Shown one piece after another: positions 1 through 12,800 of a DNA stretch of 64,000 bases. The position numbers were made by a program, and so were the translations under genes. The notes below the pieces were generated by a model. It was not told the origin of the DNA and searched no databases. It was given only the letters and a program-made list of their open reading frames with translations. The stretch covers positions 27,043,437 to 27,107,436 of the forward strand of contig CP141138.1 of NCBI GenBank assembly GCA_035236585.1, given 5' to 3'. Positions within the stretch are counted from its first letter, which is position 1; the number at the start of each line of letters is the position of its first letter. This DNA is from Warburgia ugandensis (Eukaryota; Streptophyta; Magnoliopsida; Canellales; Canellaceae).

Positions 1-124
1 CAAATTTTTAATGATGGGAGGTTAGTGTGTCCAAGGCTTTAAGATAGGGTTGTGATATGTGAGGTTGTGTATGGAGAGAATTGTGTGTGAACACATTGAG
101 CACTTGGATAGAAATACTAGAATG

Positions 125-620
125 GTTATACTTTTTAACTAATATAGGATGGGTACTTAGTATCAATCCTATATAACTAATTAAATATAGGACGGTTAAC
201 AAATAAACGTCTTATAGAATCTTAAAATATAGGACGGTTACTTAATAACTGTCCTATAGAACCTTAAAATATAGGACGTTATTTAATAACCATCCTATAG
301 AACCTTAAAATATAGGACTCCTACTTATTAACCGCCTATAGGACGGTTAATTATTAACCATCTTATAGAACGTATAAAAATATAGGATGGTTTTGTATTA
401 ACCATCCTATAGAACTTATAAAAATATAGGACTGTTAAAACCTTTTAATTATATAGGATGGTTACTTATTAACCGTCCTATATAACGTACAAAATGTAGG
501 ACAACTATTTATTAATTGTCCTATATCAGTTTAAATATAGGACTGTTACTCAAAAACTGTCCTATTTCGTGTAAAACAATATAGGAAAGTTATTGAGTAA
601 TTGTCCTATATTTATAAGAT
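125..620. repeat. Array of ~40-bp imperfect palindromes, DNA-transposon subterminal type
   Basis: About eleven units follow one another, each reading roughly ATATAGGACGGTTA, then TTATTAACCGTCCTATA, then a short AT spacer, so each unit is itself an inverted repeat. Units diverge from one another and two are fused or longer (about 307-378 and 421-490). Dense short palindromes of this kind are typical of subterminal regions of CACTA-type or other cut-and-paste elements. The element end was not identified and may lie to the left of the window. No protein-coding potential was seen. Confidence 0.6.
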
Positions 621-629
621 GATTCAGTA

Positions 630-915
630 CGACAGTTTAACATGACACGACTCGTGAGTAGAACAGGTCAACGCAATGTGTTAACAGATCACGTGTCATA
701 CGGGTCAACACAAAGTTTTACCATATCGCATGTCAGACGAGTCAACACAACAGGTCCTAATAGTTGACACCAACACGACATGATTTTGAGCATGTACTTT
801 CTAGGTTGACCCGATCAATAACACAAACATGATGGGAATCAACCCTAACCCACCAAATACATGCCGTGTTTGAGTCGTGTTATCATGTCGTGTCGTATTT
901 TGCCAGGCCTACTGC
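630..915. mobile_element. hAT-like non-autonomous element fragment
   Basis: The stretch repeats short words such as GACACGACTC, GGGTCAACAC and CGTGTCGTGTC in both orientations and ends with ATTTTGCCAGGCCTACTG, i.e. TAGGCCTGGCAAAAT on the other strand. Many plant non-autonomous hAT elements have this composition and a similar terminus. The matching terminus on the left was not found, so this may be a truncated copy. Confidence 0.4.
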
Positions 916-1855
916 CAGTAAACTGTAGCAGCAATACATAGTATCTGAAAACACTTGTCGTTTTTTACAACTCTCTGTAGTATTTTGTAGGTTTTTAGTT
1001 TGCATTATCTAATAAAATGGAGGGCATTAATGCAATCAGGTCCGTGGCATTATCAAAGTTATGATTATCTAAAGCTACTCGTGGTACTTGGATTTGCACA
1101 GGCTGCAATCTGATAAACTGATCTGGTATTGCAATTTTGGTGAATAACGGGAAACTGATGATGATTATATTGTCCTCCAGGGCTGGCAAAAGTACTTGTT
1201 AATATCTATGAATGGTGTCTGTACTAGGATCTAACCAACTGGCCAGTCTTCCAATTAGTAAAGGCTTTCATGTTTCCTATGAGTGGCACAAAGGGGAGCT
1301 TGATTGGGTTGGATAATGGTGCGTGGCCCATCTATGTCAAAGCGTATAAGACAAAATGGTTGGGACAGCTAGACCCATAATGTGCTTGTGCAATCTCATT
1401 TTGTCCCACAAAGTTACGAATGGATCCTAACAATGCAACCAAGTAATAAGAAGATAAAATCATGCATATGGATTTATGTTTAGGATCCCAATAGCAAATG
1501 TAGTGGTTATTAAGTACAGATGTTACGCAAACGTCCAACCAAAATGAGTGTGTTGCGGTTGGTTCGCTAATGAACAAAACCATAGTGGGGCCTACCAAGA
1601 ACAGACAACATTGAAATGACTATCTATGTTCCAATTATCCAATACCTAGACGTGTATTGAGATGAGATGCAATCCTGCTTCGATCTCCCGCGTCCGTCTT
1701 CACATCTACCTTGCCAAACCGCGGGTCAGTGGATAATGCTGCCCAGATATTCTAAATCATCTAAATGGTAAACCGTCAATCAAACAATAACAACGGTTTG
1801 GTTAATACGTCCCAGCCAGCGGGTTCATTTACTTTCTCTTGATATGTGCCGAAGA
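916..1855. other. Intergenic, nothing recognised
   Basis: The short open frames here have no recognisable protein motif and no repeat structure was seen. The stretch lies between transposon debris and a MITE downstream of the zinc-finger gene. Confidence 0.5.
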
Positions 1856-2180
1856 AAAATGGTGCTCGAACTCACTTTTTTTGAATTTTTCATCGATTGA
1901 AGCCACTCAAGTAATTCTGATTCTACCTCAAACAGATGTCCTTGATACTAAAACTCACATCTATGAAAAATTTTAAAGTCTTCATGAGCCTTTTATGGTC
2001 ATAGAATGAATGGTAAGAAGTTTTTCTTGTTTTAAACTGTTCTTTATATGAACATAAGAGGCTCATAAATGAAGGCTTTACATATTTCCATTGGATGTGA
2101 GTTTTGGGACCAAAAACATCTGATAGAGGTCGACTTGAATCAATGAAAAATACAAAAAAGTAGGCTCAAACACTATTTTT
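1856..2180. mobile_element. Foldback MITE, ~325 bp, with arms of ~160 bp
   Basis: The left arm (from GTGCTCGAACTCAC) and the right arm (ending GTAGGCTCAAACAC) are inverted copies over nearly the full length. Shared words in the same order are a run of T then ATTTTTCAT, CAGATGT, AAAACTCACATC, TTCATGAGCC or its relative TTATGAGCC, and AAGTTTTTCTTG near the centre. There is no coding potential. This is the structure of a MITE or foldback element. I could not assign a clear target-site duplication or superfamily. It lies about 0.5 kb beyond the stop codon of the zinc-finger gene. Confidence 0.65.
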
Positions 2181-2700
2181 TTTAATACATTATTAATACA
2201 CTTATGTATGGAAGAAATTCTACTCTATTGAGCAAAGCCGTTAGTCATGAAATGACAATATAAATTACTATCTTTCTTTCCTGTTAAATTTCTAGCACAT
2301 TCCTTGTAAACTAACCTCATATTCTTTGTAAACTATCCCCGTAGCTTTTCTTTCTCACTTATAAAAGCTAGAAAAATGAAAAAACTTCCTTGACTTCTGT
2401 ATTGGGCAAGACATGAACAACTGAACAGAAAAAAGGAAAATAGAAGGATTCATCCGGGCTGCCTGTGCATTCAAGAACGTTATCGATACTTTAATTTCAC
2501 GGTGCAATTCTATAGAAGTCAATATAGACAAAGGAAAACAAAGTAAAATTCAACTGAGACAAAGAATGCGCAAATAAACAACAGACAGCTATATTTGCAT
2601 ACAGCCGAAGTTAAAAAATAAAGCAAAAGTTCTGTGATCTATGTACAGTATTTCTACCAAGAATCAAAAGACCAAGAACAAAGACTAAAACTGGGACAAT

Positions 2701-3582
2701 TCAGAGCTTGAGATTCAAATCAAGCTTCTTGGGTTCATCTGGAGCTCTCAATCTACTGCTAGTACCCATGCCCCAATACCCACCACCAGCAGGCTCGTCA
2801 GAAGCCATTGCTGATGACCGAGTACCACAACCAGCATCGAACCGAGCAGCGCCGCCTCTTGTCGTAGATGCCGAAGCTCTATATCCACTCTCTACATGAT
2901 AATCCTCCATTGATAATCGGCCAATTGCCGGTTGCGAGTCTAAAGGCAGTCTAGACCAGTTGTGACCATAAGGAAGTCCAGAGGCAGATGATGACAGATA
3001 AGGCTTGTGAATCATAGAGTGAACCTGAAGTCCTAGAGATCGATTGAAAGATCCACTGAAAGAAGGTCCGTTGTAAGATCCATGAAGTGGTAAAGAAGCC
3101 ATGCTTGAAAACCGATGAGGATTATGGTGTCCAAAAGATGGAGCCCCCAATCTTTGCCCCCTTTTAGCCAGTGTGCGCTCGCGCTTATGCGCATTCTGGT
3201 GACCACCAAGCGCCTGCGAGCTATAGAATTTCCTCTGGCAATAGTTGCAAGAGAAAACTCTAGGCTCTTCCTCTTTCGCTTTCACTTCGGACGGTGCGGG
3301 CTTCGGTGGCGGCTCCTGCTTCGTCGGCGAACCCACGTTCAAACAGTCGATCAGATTAAGTTCGAGCATCGACCCACGATCCGAATCGTTGTTAGAAAGG
3401 CTTAGATCTAATAAAAGAGGAGGCTCAGATTCATCTTCCGGTTGCTGCTGAAGTTGTTGTTGTAGTTGGTCTCCTTGTTCCTCGTTTTGTTCAACATTAT
3501 CTTGACATAGAGGAGCTTCAGTTGCTGAGATGCCAGATGTCTCAGAGAGACACGCTTCTGCTCTAGGTGCTTCCATCACCAT
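2701..3582 (-). CDS. Single-finger C2H2 (QALGGH) zinc-finger transcription factor with EAR motifs
   Basis: Intronless gene of 293 codons from the ATG at 3582 (291 from the next ATG at 3576). An acidic, Q-rich N-terminus is followed by LLLDLSL (about residues 56-62) and LELNL (about 73-77), both EAR-type LxLxL motifs. One plant C2H2 finger follows, with Cys112, Cys115, His128 and His132; its helix carries QALGGH and the flank NAHKRER. A Ser/Gly-rich region comes next and the protein ends in LDLNLKL, a third EAR motif. This is the architecture of the Arabidopsis ZFP1/ZFP3/ZFP4/ZFP7 group: nuclear DNA-binding proteins expected to repress through TOPLESS-type co-repressors. The frame stays open for 76 more codons upstream to an ATG at 3810, but that stretch has no family character, so I prefer the later start. 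The exact orthologue cannot be named. The gene looks intact. Confidence 0.9.
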   Translation of the reverse strand: MVMEAPRAEACLSETSGISATEAPLCQDNVEQNEEQGDQLQQQLQQQPEDESEPPLLLDLSLSNNDSDRGSMLELNLIDCLNVGSPTKQEPPPKPAPSEVKAKEEEPRVFSCNYCQRKFYSSQALGGHQNAHKRERTLAKRGQRLGAPSFGHHNPHRFSSMASLPLHGSYNGPSFSGSFNRSLGLQVHSMIHKPYLSSSASGLPYGHNWSRLPLDSQPAIGRLSMEDYHVESGYRASASTTRGGAARFDAGCGTRSSAMASDEPAGGGYWGMGTSSRLRAPDEPKKLDLNLKL

Positions 3583-6500
3583 GAGAGGGAAAATTGACAG
3601 ACTGATTTGGGCTTGTTGATGTGTGTGGTATAAAAGCTTGATTTCGAAAGCAAGGGAGATATATTTATTGATGACAGAATTAATGGCTATCTTCTGGGTA
3701 TGGAAAGGGTGTCCTGTTTCACAGTTACTGGGTCTTATCAGAGTAAACTCTATAAAGCAGACGACTTGAAGACAATGGAAAAGAAGATAAGAATAGGAGG
3801 AAGTGTACAAGGAAAACTCTCATGGAGCATGTCTTCTGACCTTTTTCTTGCTTTTTTTGGCTTTGTCTTTTGAATCAAGGGAACTCCTGATGAACACTAT
3901 CTAATACAATCCTAGCAATATATTATGAGATATGGACCAAGTCCCTGGGTCAGTGTACCCACTTCAAGTTTGGCTTTCACATCCCACAAAATATCATTTT
4001 CTTCTGTCTTTCCAATTTGGGCCCGAGATTTCATGGCCTTAGCATCTCGCCATATAAAGGAGTTTTATTTTTACCATAATGTCATCCAACCAAACTAGGA
4101 GATGTTGGATTGAGTCTGGTCTGAAGATTGGTAGGATTCCATATTAGAACACTGGTATTCTCTTGAGGAACTCTTTGCTGGGCTGTTTCCATTCTTTTTC
4201 CCTTTTATAGAATTATCCATGGACCTAGACCAAACACGTGCTTTTCGTGATTTGATGGAATTAATTTGGTGAATCCCGAGTTAACAATCTTAGCCATCCG
4301 ATCATGGTCTGAAAGTAGAAGGTGGTCAAAAGGCAACGTGGAGAAGCCTCCAAAAAGTATGTTTTTAGACTGGTCAGGATCATGGATTTTGCAAGTAATG
4401 TGGGAAAAGAAATAATCAAACCCGATTTCGATCTATCAGTTAAAATATCATTGGATGTTGCCGTTTAAGATCTCTAAAACAACATTAATGGCAAGGATCA
4501 TCCTGTAGATATACTCGTGGTGCTTAAAAAGATAATGCTCAGCTCAACTAGTAATGTGGAAAATACCAAAAAACTCCCAGTTTCCTTTTAAGGCTTCTAA
4601 ATCCACATTAATGGCAAAGACCACCATGTAGATGGGTCATGAAGTTGAATGGCATTCTAGAAATTCTCCTTAAATATCACAACTGTCTTTCCAATCTAGT
4701 GATCTATAATTTTCTTAACATAATTGGAGCAGGGCACAGCATGACTCATAAGAGTATTGACCTCACTAGATTATCCTCTGAAACACCTTTTAATATTACA
4801 GTGTACAATAAAACTAACAAAAGGAAAGATTTAAACAAGTGGTCACGTTTGAGACTCCTCTAAATTACTCCCAGTTAGCCTAAAAGTGGGACTTATGCAC
4901 TATTAGCAGGTCCCTCATTTCAGCAAGGAACACAAATGAGAACCTACTTATACCCAAACTCTACAAATATATGTTGACCAAAAACATGTAACTAGACCAA
5001 GATTAGACCAAATTAGCACTTAAACTGACACATTAAAAGATCGGCAATAAGGTAATTCCACATGGCAACATGGCATGTCATTTGTCCTTGTTCGTGAACG
5101 ATCGACATATGGCCGACAAGTAGGTGGTGAAGCTGACATGTAGGATCCCTCCAATTAGCACCCTGTTGCCCCCCTCAGTGCTGTCCTACGCTATAAGCTT
5201 TTTTGTGAATTATTATAACATAGTCATATACTCTAAAGTAAGAGGTTGAGATAAGTATTTCCCTTTAATTATCACCATGAACCAAGGTCCACTGAACACA
5301 CTTCCCTCCACTTCAAGAATTATAAGGATTATTGGACATGAGTGAGTGCCACTCGCTGTTCTCTCCTTCTTCCCTTTTTTGTCATTCATTTGTCACATAT
5401 CAGTCCTCCCTTGCTTTGTCCACTCCAATTCGATCATATCCTCAAGGGATTTCAATGTCCATATCTCTTTCCCACATCTACCGAACCTTCCCGTTCACCT
5501 ACATGTTGAAAAGCCAAAACGAAAGGCCACAGAGTTCCCATCAAACAGCACTGATGGATGAAGATCCCCCAGTTTAACAACTGAACAAAACCCAGCATAG
5601 TCCCCACTAGCTCAAGTCGCTTTCAGCAAAGAACACAACTTAAAGTCTTAGGGAGCATACATTTTTGTACCGAACGAAAGAAAACAATTCATTACTACAG
5701 GTGGGAGCTAGAGAAGTTGCTGTTTTCGCCGCCAACTAGTCGCTGCCATGTGTGGCGAATAAGCCCGAAGAAATGAGGCAAACAAGTTCCATTACAGTGA
5801 CAGGAGTTTGTTCCCTGGTGAACCAAATCCTCTTTTATGCGTAAAGTTGGGTGTAAGATGCGGTCTGTCGCTTTTAGGATGAGGTTCCAAGATCCACTTC
5901 TCACGTGGCCATGGGACCATCAAAAATTGATGCGGTCCCAGCTTATTTAGTTGAAAGGTCGGTTTGAGTATATTTTATCGGTGCTAACTGGAGTTGATTA
6001 AGACATTAATCAAAGCAATTCCATTGATCCACACAAACCCCATAACTTTTGTCCAATGGTCACCACATATAACAACTGGGAACTGCACGTTTCTAATCGA
6101 TACTTAAAGTATAGAGAAGAATTTTTACATGTCATGGTTATCTTATTGCCTCATCCAACCTGAAAATACGAGACTTAAAGCTACATGTTATCAACTTTGT
6201 CTTAGGAAATCGACTGCATCCTTCTTTAATCATGCTTAAAATACTAAGCAAATGGTTTAGCCACTTCAAATGACGTTATACCATATCCACAACTAACCAA
6301 TCAAAACTCGCAGACTTGATTTGATGTAAAATGTCCTGTGCCCAATGGGGCATGGCGACACCTGCAAGAACGTGATAATTAGATTGAAATTATGAAAACG
6401 GCTTAATACAAGCAAGAATAGATGTACATGTGATTAGGAACAAATGGTACAGCCAGCAGCATGAATTGCAATGACCATCACGTCTGATGATCGTGATTTT

Positions 6501-7100
6501 AGACCTAATGGTAAGTTTAATCCAGTATATTACTAGATAGACTACTTCCATTTGATTGGCAACCTAATAGATTAGTGTGTAAAAACCAGGACAATGTAAA
6601 AGTGCAGTGGCTCACATCATCCGGCAGATAACATGGGATGCCTTCAGCTGGATAATCCATGATTTGACCTACTCCTAACCTTTCGTATTCACAGATAACT
6701 AACAGCAGAGAGTATTATATTAGACTAGAAAGAGACTGATGGGTCTTTCAACTAGAAATACAAAGGAAGCTACGACTTCAATAACAACTCTTGGAAATAA
6801 GTTTATGAAATCTGCTTTGTTGCTCTTTTCAGAGTAAACAACGTGACTCTAACAGTTGTACCAGTCGTACAACAGGAAGACCATTACATAGGCAAAATTT
6901 GCAGCTTCTCCAGTCTTGGATCTCCATACTTAAGAATGCATGCCTTCATACAAAAAAAACACAGTATATGCTGACAGCTAGTTAATTCATGAAAGTGAAA
7001 ACCTAAAGCAACCAGCTCGAATACACCTGTCTCTTGTTAGAGCCACGAACAATGGCAAGTGCCTGATCAAACCTGCTGATAGGCATCAGAATGATGAGAA
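3583..7100. other. Intergenic region between the zinc-finger gene and the GOS11 3' end
   Basis: The first few hundred bases should include the 5' UTR and promoter of the minus-strand zinc-finger gene. An AT-rich TAAATATATC lies on the minus strand near 3660, but it is not convincing as a TATA box. Two diverged direct copies of a ~95-125-bp segment lie near 4392-4517 and 4548-4640; both run from a GTAATGTGG word to an ACATTAATGGCAA word and a TGTAGAT word. The far end probably holds the GOS11 3' UTR. No other gene or clear element was seen. Confidence 0.5.
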
Positions 7101-7415
7101 AAATATCATCTGGGCACCTGCTGATACAAGTGGAAATAAACTTTTACAAACCAAATCGGACATGTATCAGATCAAGTGCATGTATTTGCAGATACTGATA
7201 AACCCACACAAAGGAAGAGAACTGGCAAAATCTTAATGAACAAGCATGTAGAAACAAATAGTGGAATTGGCCAAGAAAAATGCATTCTCCTGGCAGATGT
7301 GGATACTGAAAACATTGATTCCAAAACTTCACTGATGATAAGAGTATCTGAGAAGCAACAGCCCATGTACATACAATACAGAGAAGAATATACAAATGCT
7401 CCATCTTACAACAAG

Positions 7416-7529
7416 TCACTTGGTCAACCAATAAACCAGAATAAGAGCTGTGCATGCAGATGCAACAAGAGAAAGAATGATGGTGTCCATGGACTTTTTC
7501 CTTTTAATTGCCGACAGGATATGGTTAAC
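7416..7529 (-). CDS. GOS11: GOS11 exon 5 (37 codons plus stop, membrane anchor)
   Basis: Starts [17 protein letters not shown] after acceptor TTTGCAG and ends VYWLTK then TGA at 7418-7416. A hydrophobic run of about 19 residues forms the tail anchor. The open frame on the opposite strand here is a shadow. Confidence 0.92.
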   Translation of the reverse strand, partial: VNHILSAIKRKKSMDTIILSLVASACTALILVYWLTK

Positions 7530-9806
7530 CTGCAAAATTATGTTAACAGTACATTACACAACGCATGACAGCTTCACCTAATATGATCCAGCAATAGAAC
7601 AGTACAATCATTTGGAGGGAGCTAGTGGCATACTGAAGGAAGGCGACTGCTAACATTGCTTATCTTTGAACCAATACCACCAAATGTTGAGCGTTGAAGA
7701 ACAAGTGCCCCTAATGTAGCTTGGGCATGGGAGATCACATTATCAATCTGCAGCATAGAAAATATTATGGTAACAGCATCGCAGAAGTTGCTACACAAGG
7801 AGATCAGCAAACAGTTTCTTCACAATACCTACATTTAAAACTCACAAATGGAACATCCATCAAAAAATAAACTACTATGCATTCAGAAAACTATATTACA
7901 CTTCCTTTTAACTTTTACAGGGAACTACTACATTCTTGAGGCAATAGTAAGGCGACATCAGCATTTTGTTTCCTTGTAACGGTATACTTCTCTTTAATTT
8001 TTACTTTCTATCAGCTATAACTTTCAAAGTGCAATAAACAACAACTAAAAGGATCTGAGAAATTGAGGTTGCCACCATAAAAAGATGGATAGGGGGTATC
8101 ATTTCCCAACGCATACCATAAGTCTGTAAGGCTATAACTTTGTGAGTGTAATGAGGAAATATTACATTTGAATACATAAATAGGGTAGACTGTATGATTT
8201 GAGAAAAAGAAGCATGAAAAAGGATTTTTGTACAAGCTCAGCAAACAGTGTGACAATCTCAAAGCAATAAATATATTCCTTTTACATATGAAAGAGGAAT
8301 GCTACAGTATGGCACATCCACACCTAAACTCTAGTGCAGCACCCAATTGAGCCGCTGATCTGCAAGAACAGCTAAAATTAAATGGGAATCTGTTCTCTTC
8401 CAGTTTTAGGAAAAAGAAAAACTCAAACAGCCGGATCCAAGATTTCTCCTAAAATCTAGGCCATATATTTTGCAATTCCTGTTTTCTGCCAATTGTGAGA
8501 GTACCTTCTTTTAGACAAATATTTAATCTTGCTCATAGCTTACCCCTAATCAGGATAAGGCTTTGATGATGATGATGATTTAATCTTACCAGTTTTTACA
8601 AATCAGCAGCTCAAATGGATGATGCACTGCAGTTCGAGTGCGGATGCACCTTTATGGTAGCATTCCTCCAAGAGTCATATTAAATTCATCTTTGCACTAA
8701 AAGGAAGCTGTTAAGTGTTCAATTTTGGTCAAAATACCCCTAATTTAGTATTTGATTAGAGCATCTAGACCATTAATTTTAAGATTGTACATCAAATATT
8801 TCATTTTAGCTTTAATTGGTCATCCAACCGTTGAATTGTAAAATTTAGTGGTTAGATTATTATTAAAGCTAATGAACGGTTTAGATTGTGCTAATTGGGT
8901 CCTGTGCATTGCAGATCTGTCAACTCAGGCATGGATGCTCCAGATCGAATCAAGGATATTAGATGGAGATCAGATGAAGTTTCATGGAAATAAGATGGAA
9001 TTTGAAGAATCCTAGTACAGGACAAAGTTGAAGACTTGTAGAGTTCTAGCAAGTCTAGCATTTTAGTGGGCCCCACTCTATCTCTTAACTCTTACCTCCC
9101 TTTTTCTCTTATCTTTTCTCTTTTCCTTCTATCTCCCCCCTCTTTTCTCTTTCCCTTTTATCCCTCTCTCCTATACGTCTCTCCCTATCTCTCTTTTAAA
9201 ACACCCTTCTTCCTTCTCCAAAAAGAGGTTTTTTTTCTCCACTTGGGGGCTGGCCAACTTTCCCCCACTACTCTCCTTCCCTTTTCTCTTTCGTATCCCA
9301 TCTCACTTCTCCTCTCTCTCACATCTTTCTCCCCTCTTCTATGCTCCTCTTTCTCTATCTCCCTTTTCATTCCTTCACCCACTCTCCCTCTCTCTCCCTC
9401 ATGGATTTTGTCTGTTGTTAGCCGACCCATCAACCCACCTCTACTCCATGCTTACCGCTTCTCTGCCTCTTCTTTATAGTTTCTCTTCCATGCACAACCC
9501 AGCCAATCACCATTCTTTCCTTGTTCTCCACAACCATTAGTCCCACTTCCTTGCCTGCCACGCTCCACTGCCCTCTATTCCATCTTCCCTCTTTCCTAGC
9601 CCAGCATCTCCTCTAGCACAAGCCAGGCGTCCTTGCCTAGGCTTCTCTGTTCCAGACGACGCCCAGAAAGGCGTCGTTTTTTTTGTCGTCACTTCTCCCT
9701 TACTCTTCCGCTACCTGGATCTCCTTCAGTTTCCCTCTCTGACATCTCCTTCCCTAGACACTCACCTCTCCACCCCATCTGCCAATCATCGACCTAGATT
9801 GCCCCA

Positions 9807-9891
<85 letters not shown>

Positions 9892-12800
9892 AGACGACGT
9901 CCAGGCGTCCCTCTTCCACCAATCCAGCATAGCCCAGACCACCGAACGACCCAGTGAGGAAAAACCCAGATTGGGTTTTCCTCAATCTTTTCTCCCATCT
10001 TCTTCCCCATCTCATCCTCCAGCCAGCTTCTCTTCCATCTCCTTCGTCAGACGGTCCTGGGTTGGGTTTTCTCCCATTTTCTCCCCACCTTTTTACTCTC
10101 CTTCTCCTTCACTGCACGGACTGGGGAAGAAAACCCAGAAGGGTTTTCTCACGCGCGTTCTTCCCTTCTTCTTCTCCTTCCTCTTTTCCTCCCTCCTTCC
10201 TTCTTCCTACTATTCCGATTTTCATCGCTTTCCTGGTTTTTCGTTAAAAACCAGAAACCTAAGAAAATTACGAGTCTGCCCCTGGCAGATCTCAGAAATT
10301 CCCAATGTGTCCTTTATCTGAAATTCTATCCATGCCCCCTGTTTAATTCCATCAGGGTCCCTAATCTATTTACATCTGTGTCCCCAGTTAAATACCCACT
10401 GTGTCCCTGTGCTATTCTAGTTTTGTTTTATTCACATTTCGACTATTCAAGCACAGTGCAATCCAGGACTGATTATTTTGTTGCAATTTCTGTGTTTTTG
10501 GAATAAATAATTGTGAACATTGGAACAATTGAATAAATATGGATTTTATTTTATTGTTAGTTGAATTTTGTTATATTCTTTGTTTTGATTCTTTTATTAA
10601 TTGAATTTTATTGAAAACTCCATCACTTCAAGTCAAGTCCTCGTGGGATCGACCCGTACTTGCATAAGCTACACTACAATAGCCTGTGCACTTGCGGTTA
10701 AACAATCAACAGAAGCACAAAGATATAAGAATCTCACGAGTTCTAAGAATATGTTAGATAGTTGGAATAAGTTTTTGTCCCCACAAACCATGCAAGCCAA
10801 TAAAATATGTGGATTAAACAGTAGCCTTGACAAGCATTGCACATGAAGAATAACAAATATATGTTGAAGTCAACAACAGAAACTGAACACTATTTCCTGT
10901 GAAAATTGAAAATGTGAGATGACATAAGCACTTAAATGCAACTTTTCAACACTATATTAAAGTTATATATGACCGAGACAAGCAAAGTCCTGAAAAGCTG
11001 AAATTAGTAAAAGACTTCTAAAAGAACTTTGATCCCATTAGGTAAATTTTCTTTTACAGATAAGTGAACTAGGAATTGATACGGATGGTTGAGACAAAAA
11101 AGGATACTGAATCTCAACTATTGTTCTTAAAAGAATGGAAATAAAGTATAAATATCTTCCAACTTGAAAAAGTACTGCAGTTTTATAAGGTTGATAATTC
11201 CACTTTAAATCTCACAAAATATTGATGCTCCAATTAAAATAACTGTGCTAACAAGAGGCTGCCTACAGATTCCTCGAGGAAAAGCCAACATCTTTATATA
11301 CCTAAGGAAGTTGAAAGAGGAAAATATGAATAGTACAGACACTATTGGACCTGGGCATGTCTTGTTGTCCATAGAGGAAGAGATAAGCAACATATGCCCA
11401 GGTGCAATGAGGTCTTTCATTTTCTTTCCTTGTAAAGGAAACTGGAGGAAAACTTGCATTGAATTTTATGATGGGTGGATAATAGCAGCAGTTTAAAAAC
11501 CAGAAGAAACACAATTGTGACATTGGGGAATTGAGCTAAGATTACATGAAACCTATGTCAAGAGCTTCCACTGCCTAAGCTGAAGGATGACATAAGGATT
11601 CACATTGATCAGATCATTTAATGGTTGCTCCTCCAGATCTGGAATTTATCATAAAAAATAAAAATAAAAAGGTTTTGCCAAGTAACTTGTCCCACGAGTC
11701 ATGCATGTTTTATTAACATTTATAAATACTAGATCAAATACAAAACCAGCCAAATTCAGTAAAGACTAAATTCATCAGAAGTAGCATCATGTTTCTACTA
11801 CCTGTCCGGTACTTTGACTAATAGCTGCTTGTTCTTTAAGAAGGGCCTGACCTTCAAAGCCACCATTGGCTTGTAGATCCACTCTTGTCCGATCAAACTC
11901 TCTAAAATCTTCAAGGAGTGATGCATGCTCTTGCTTAGCTCTAATGCTAGACTGAAGCTGATTAAACTCCTGCACTTGGATCATGTTAGACACTCCTTTG
12001 ATCTCTAGCACATTTTGGCAACAGACAGTATAGATTTCATTGAGCATTACCTGTGTAAAATCCTGTAAGATCTCCTGATACCGAGTCAAAGTATGAGAAA
12101 ATTTTTGTGAGCCTCCAGATGATACCCAAGCTTGCATCTGTGAAATTACTTGCTGAAATCGCTTCAGTAACCGATCTATCCCAGATTCAAGTTCGTTCTC
12201 TAAGCCATCAGCCTTAGTAGCTGCCAATCTACGATATGTATTCATTTGTTCATCCAATTGTGCTTCAAGCTTCCTTGCCTGTACATAAAAGAGATAGATG
12301 AAAAACAGGAAAAAGTAACAAAAGTAGAAACCAATAATACCTTAACTTTTCCTTTGATGGCCCACTCCAACGTCAGTTAAGTAAACAGAACTTAGAGTAA
12401 TAACAAATATACCTAATGTCTCCTATGACTTTCTGGGGTATTGTAATTAATCTGCATCTTCTTTCTCTTTTCTACCACCAGTTATAATTATGCGCATCTT
12501 CTTTCTATTGTCTGTCACCAATTCAGAGTATTGTTGGCTTGATACCTGCAGAACTAGATTTGTAGTTTCTTCTATTCCACTTCTATGGAAATGTAGCCAG
12601 TAAGAGCAAACTTAAGAACTGGATCCTAAGATTTATCAATGATATGTTTTGGGGGTAATGAAAATTCCAAAACAGGACATTGCTCATGTCAATCTATTAC
12701 TCCATCTAGTCATGTATCCTTCTACTGAAAATGCGAGTATTGCATCCAGGAAAATGGTGCCTGATACTTAGCATATCTGTTTGGGAATTGGAAAATTACA

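Noticed and set aside
3583..3810. 76-codon N-terminal extension of the zinc-finger frame to an ATG at 3810
   Set aside because: It has no family resemblance or low-complexity character typical of these proteins, and ATGs at 3582 and 3576 start directly before the acidic N-terminus.
7144..7568. Open frames on both strands over 7144-7568
   Set aside because: They overlap the last GOS11 exon and its flanks. Only the spliced minus-strand reading gives a recognisable protein.
9066..10321. Ser/Leu/Pro-rich plus-strand open frames and Arg/Glu minus-strand frames
   Set aside because: They arise from C/T-rich and (CT)n sequence inside a solo LTR.
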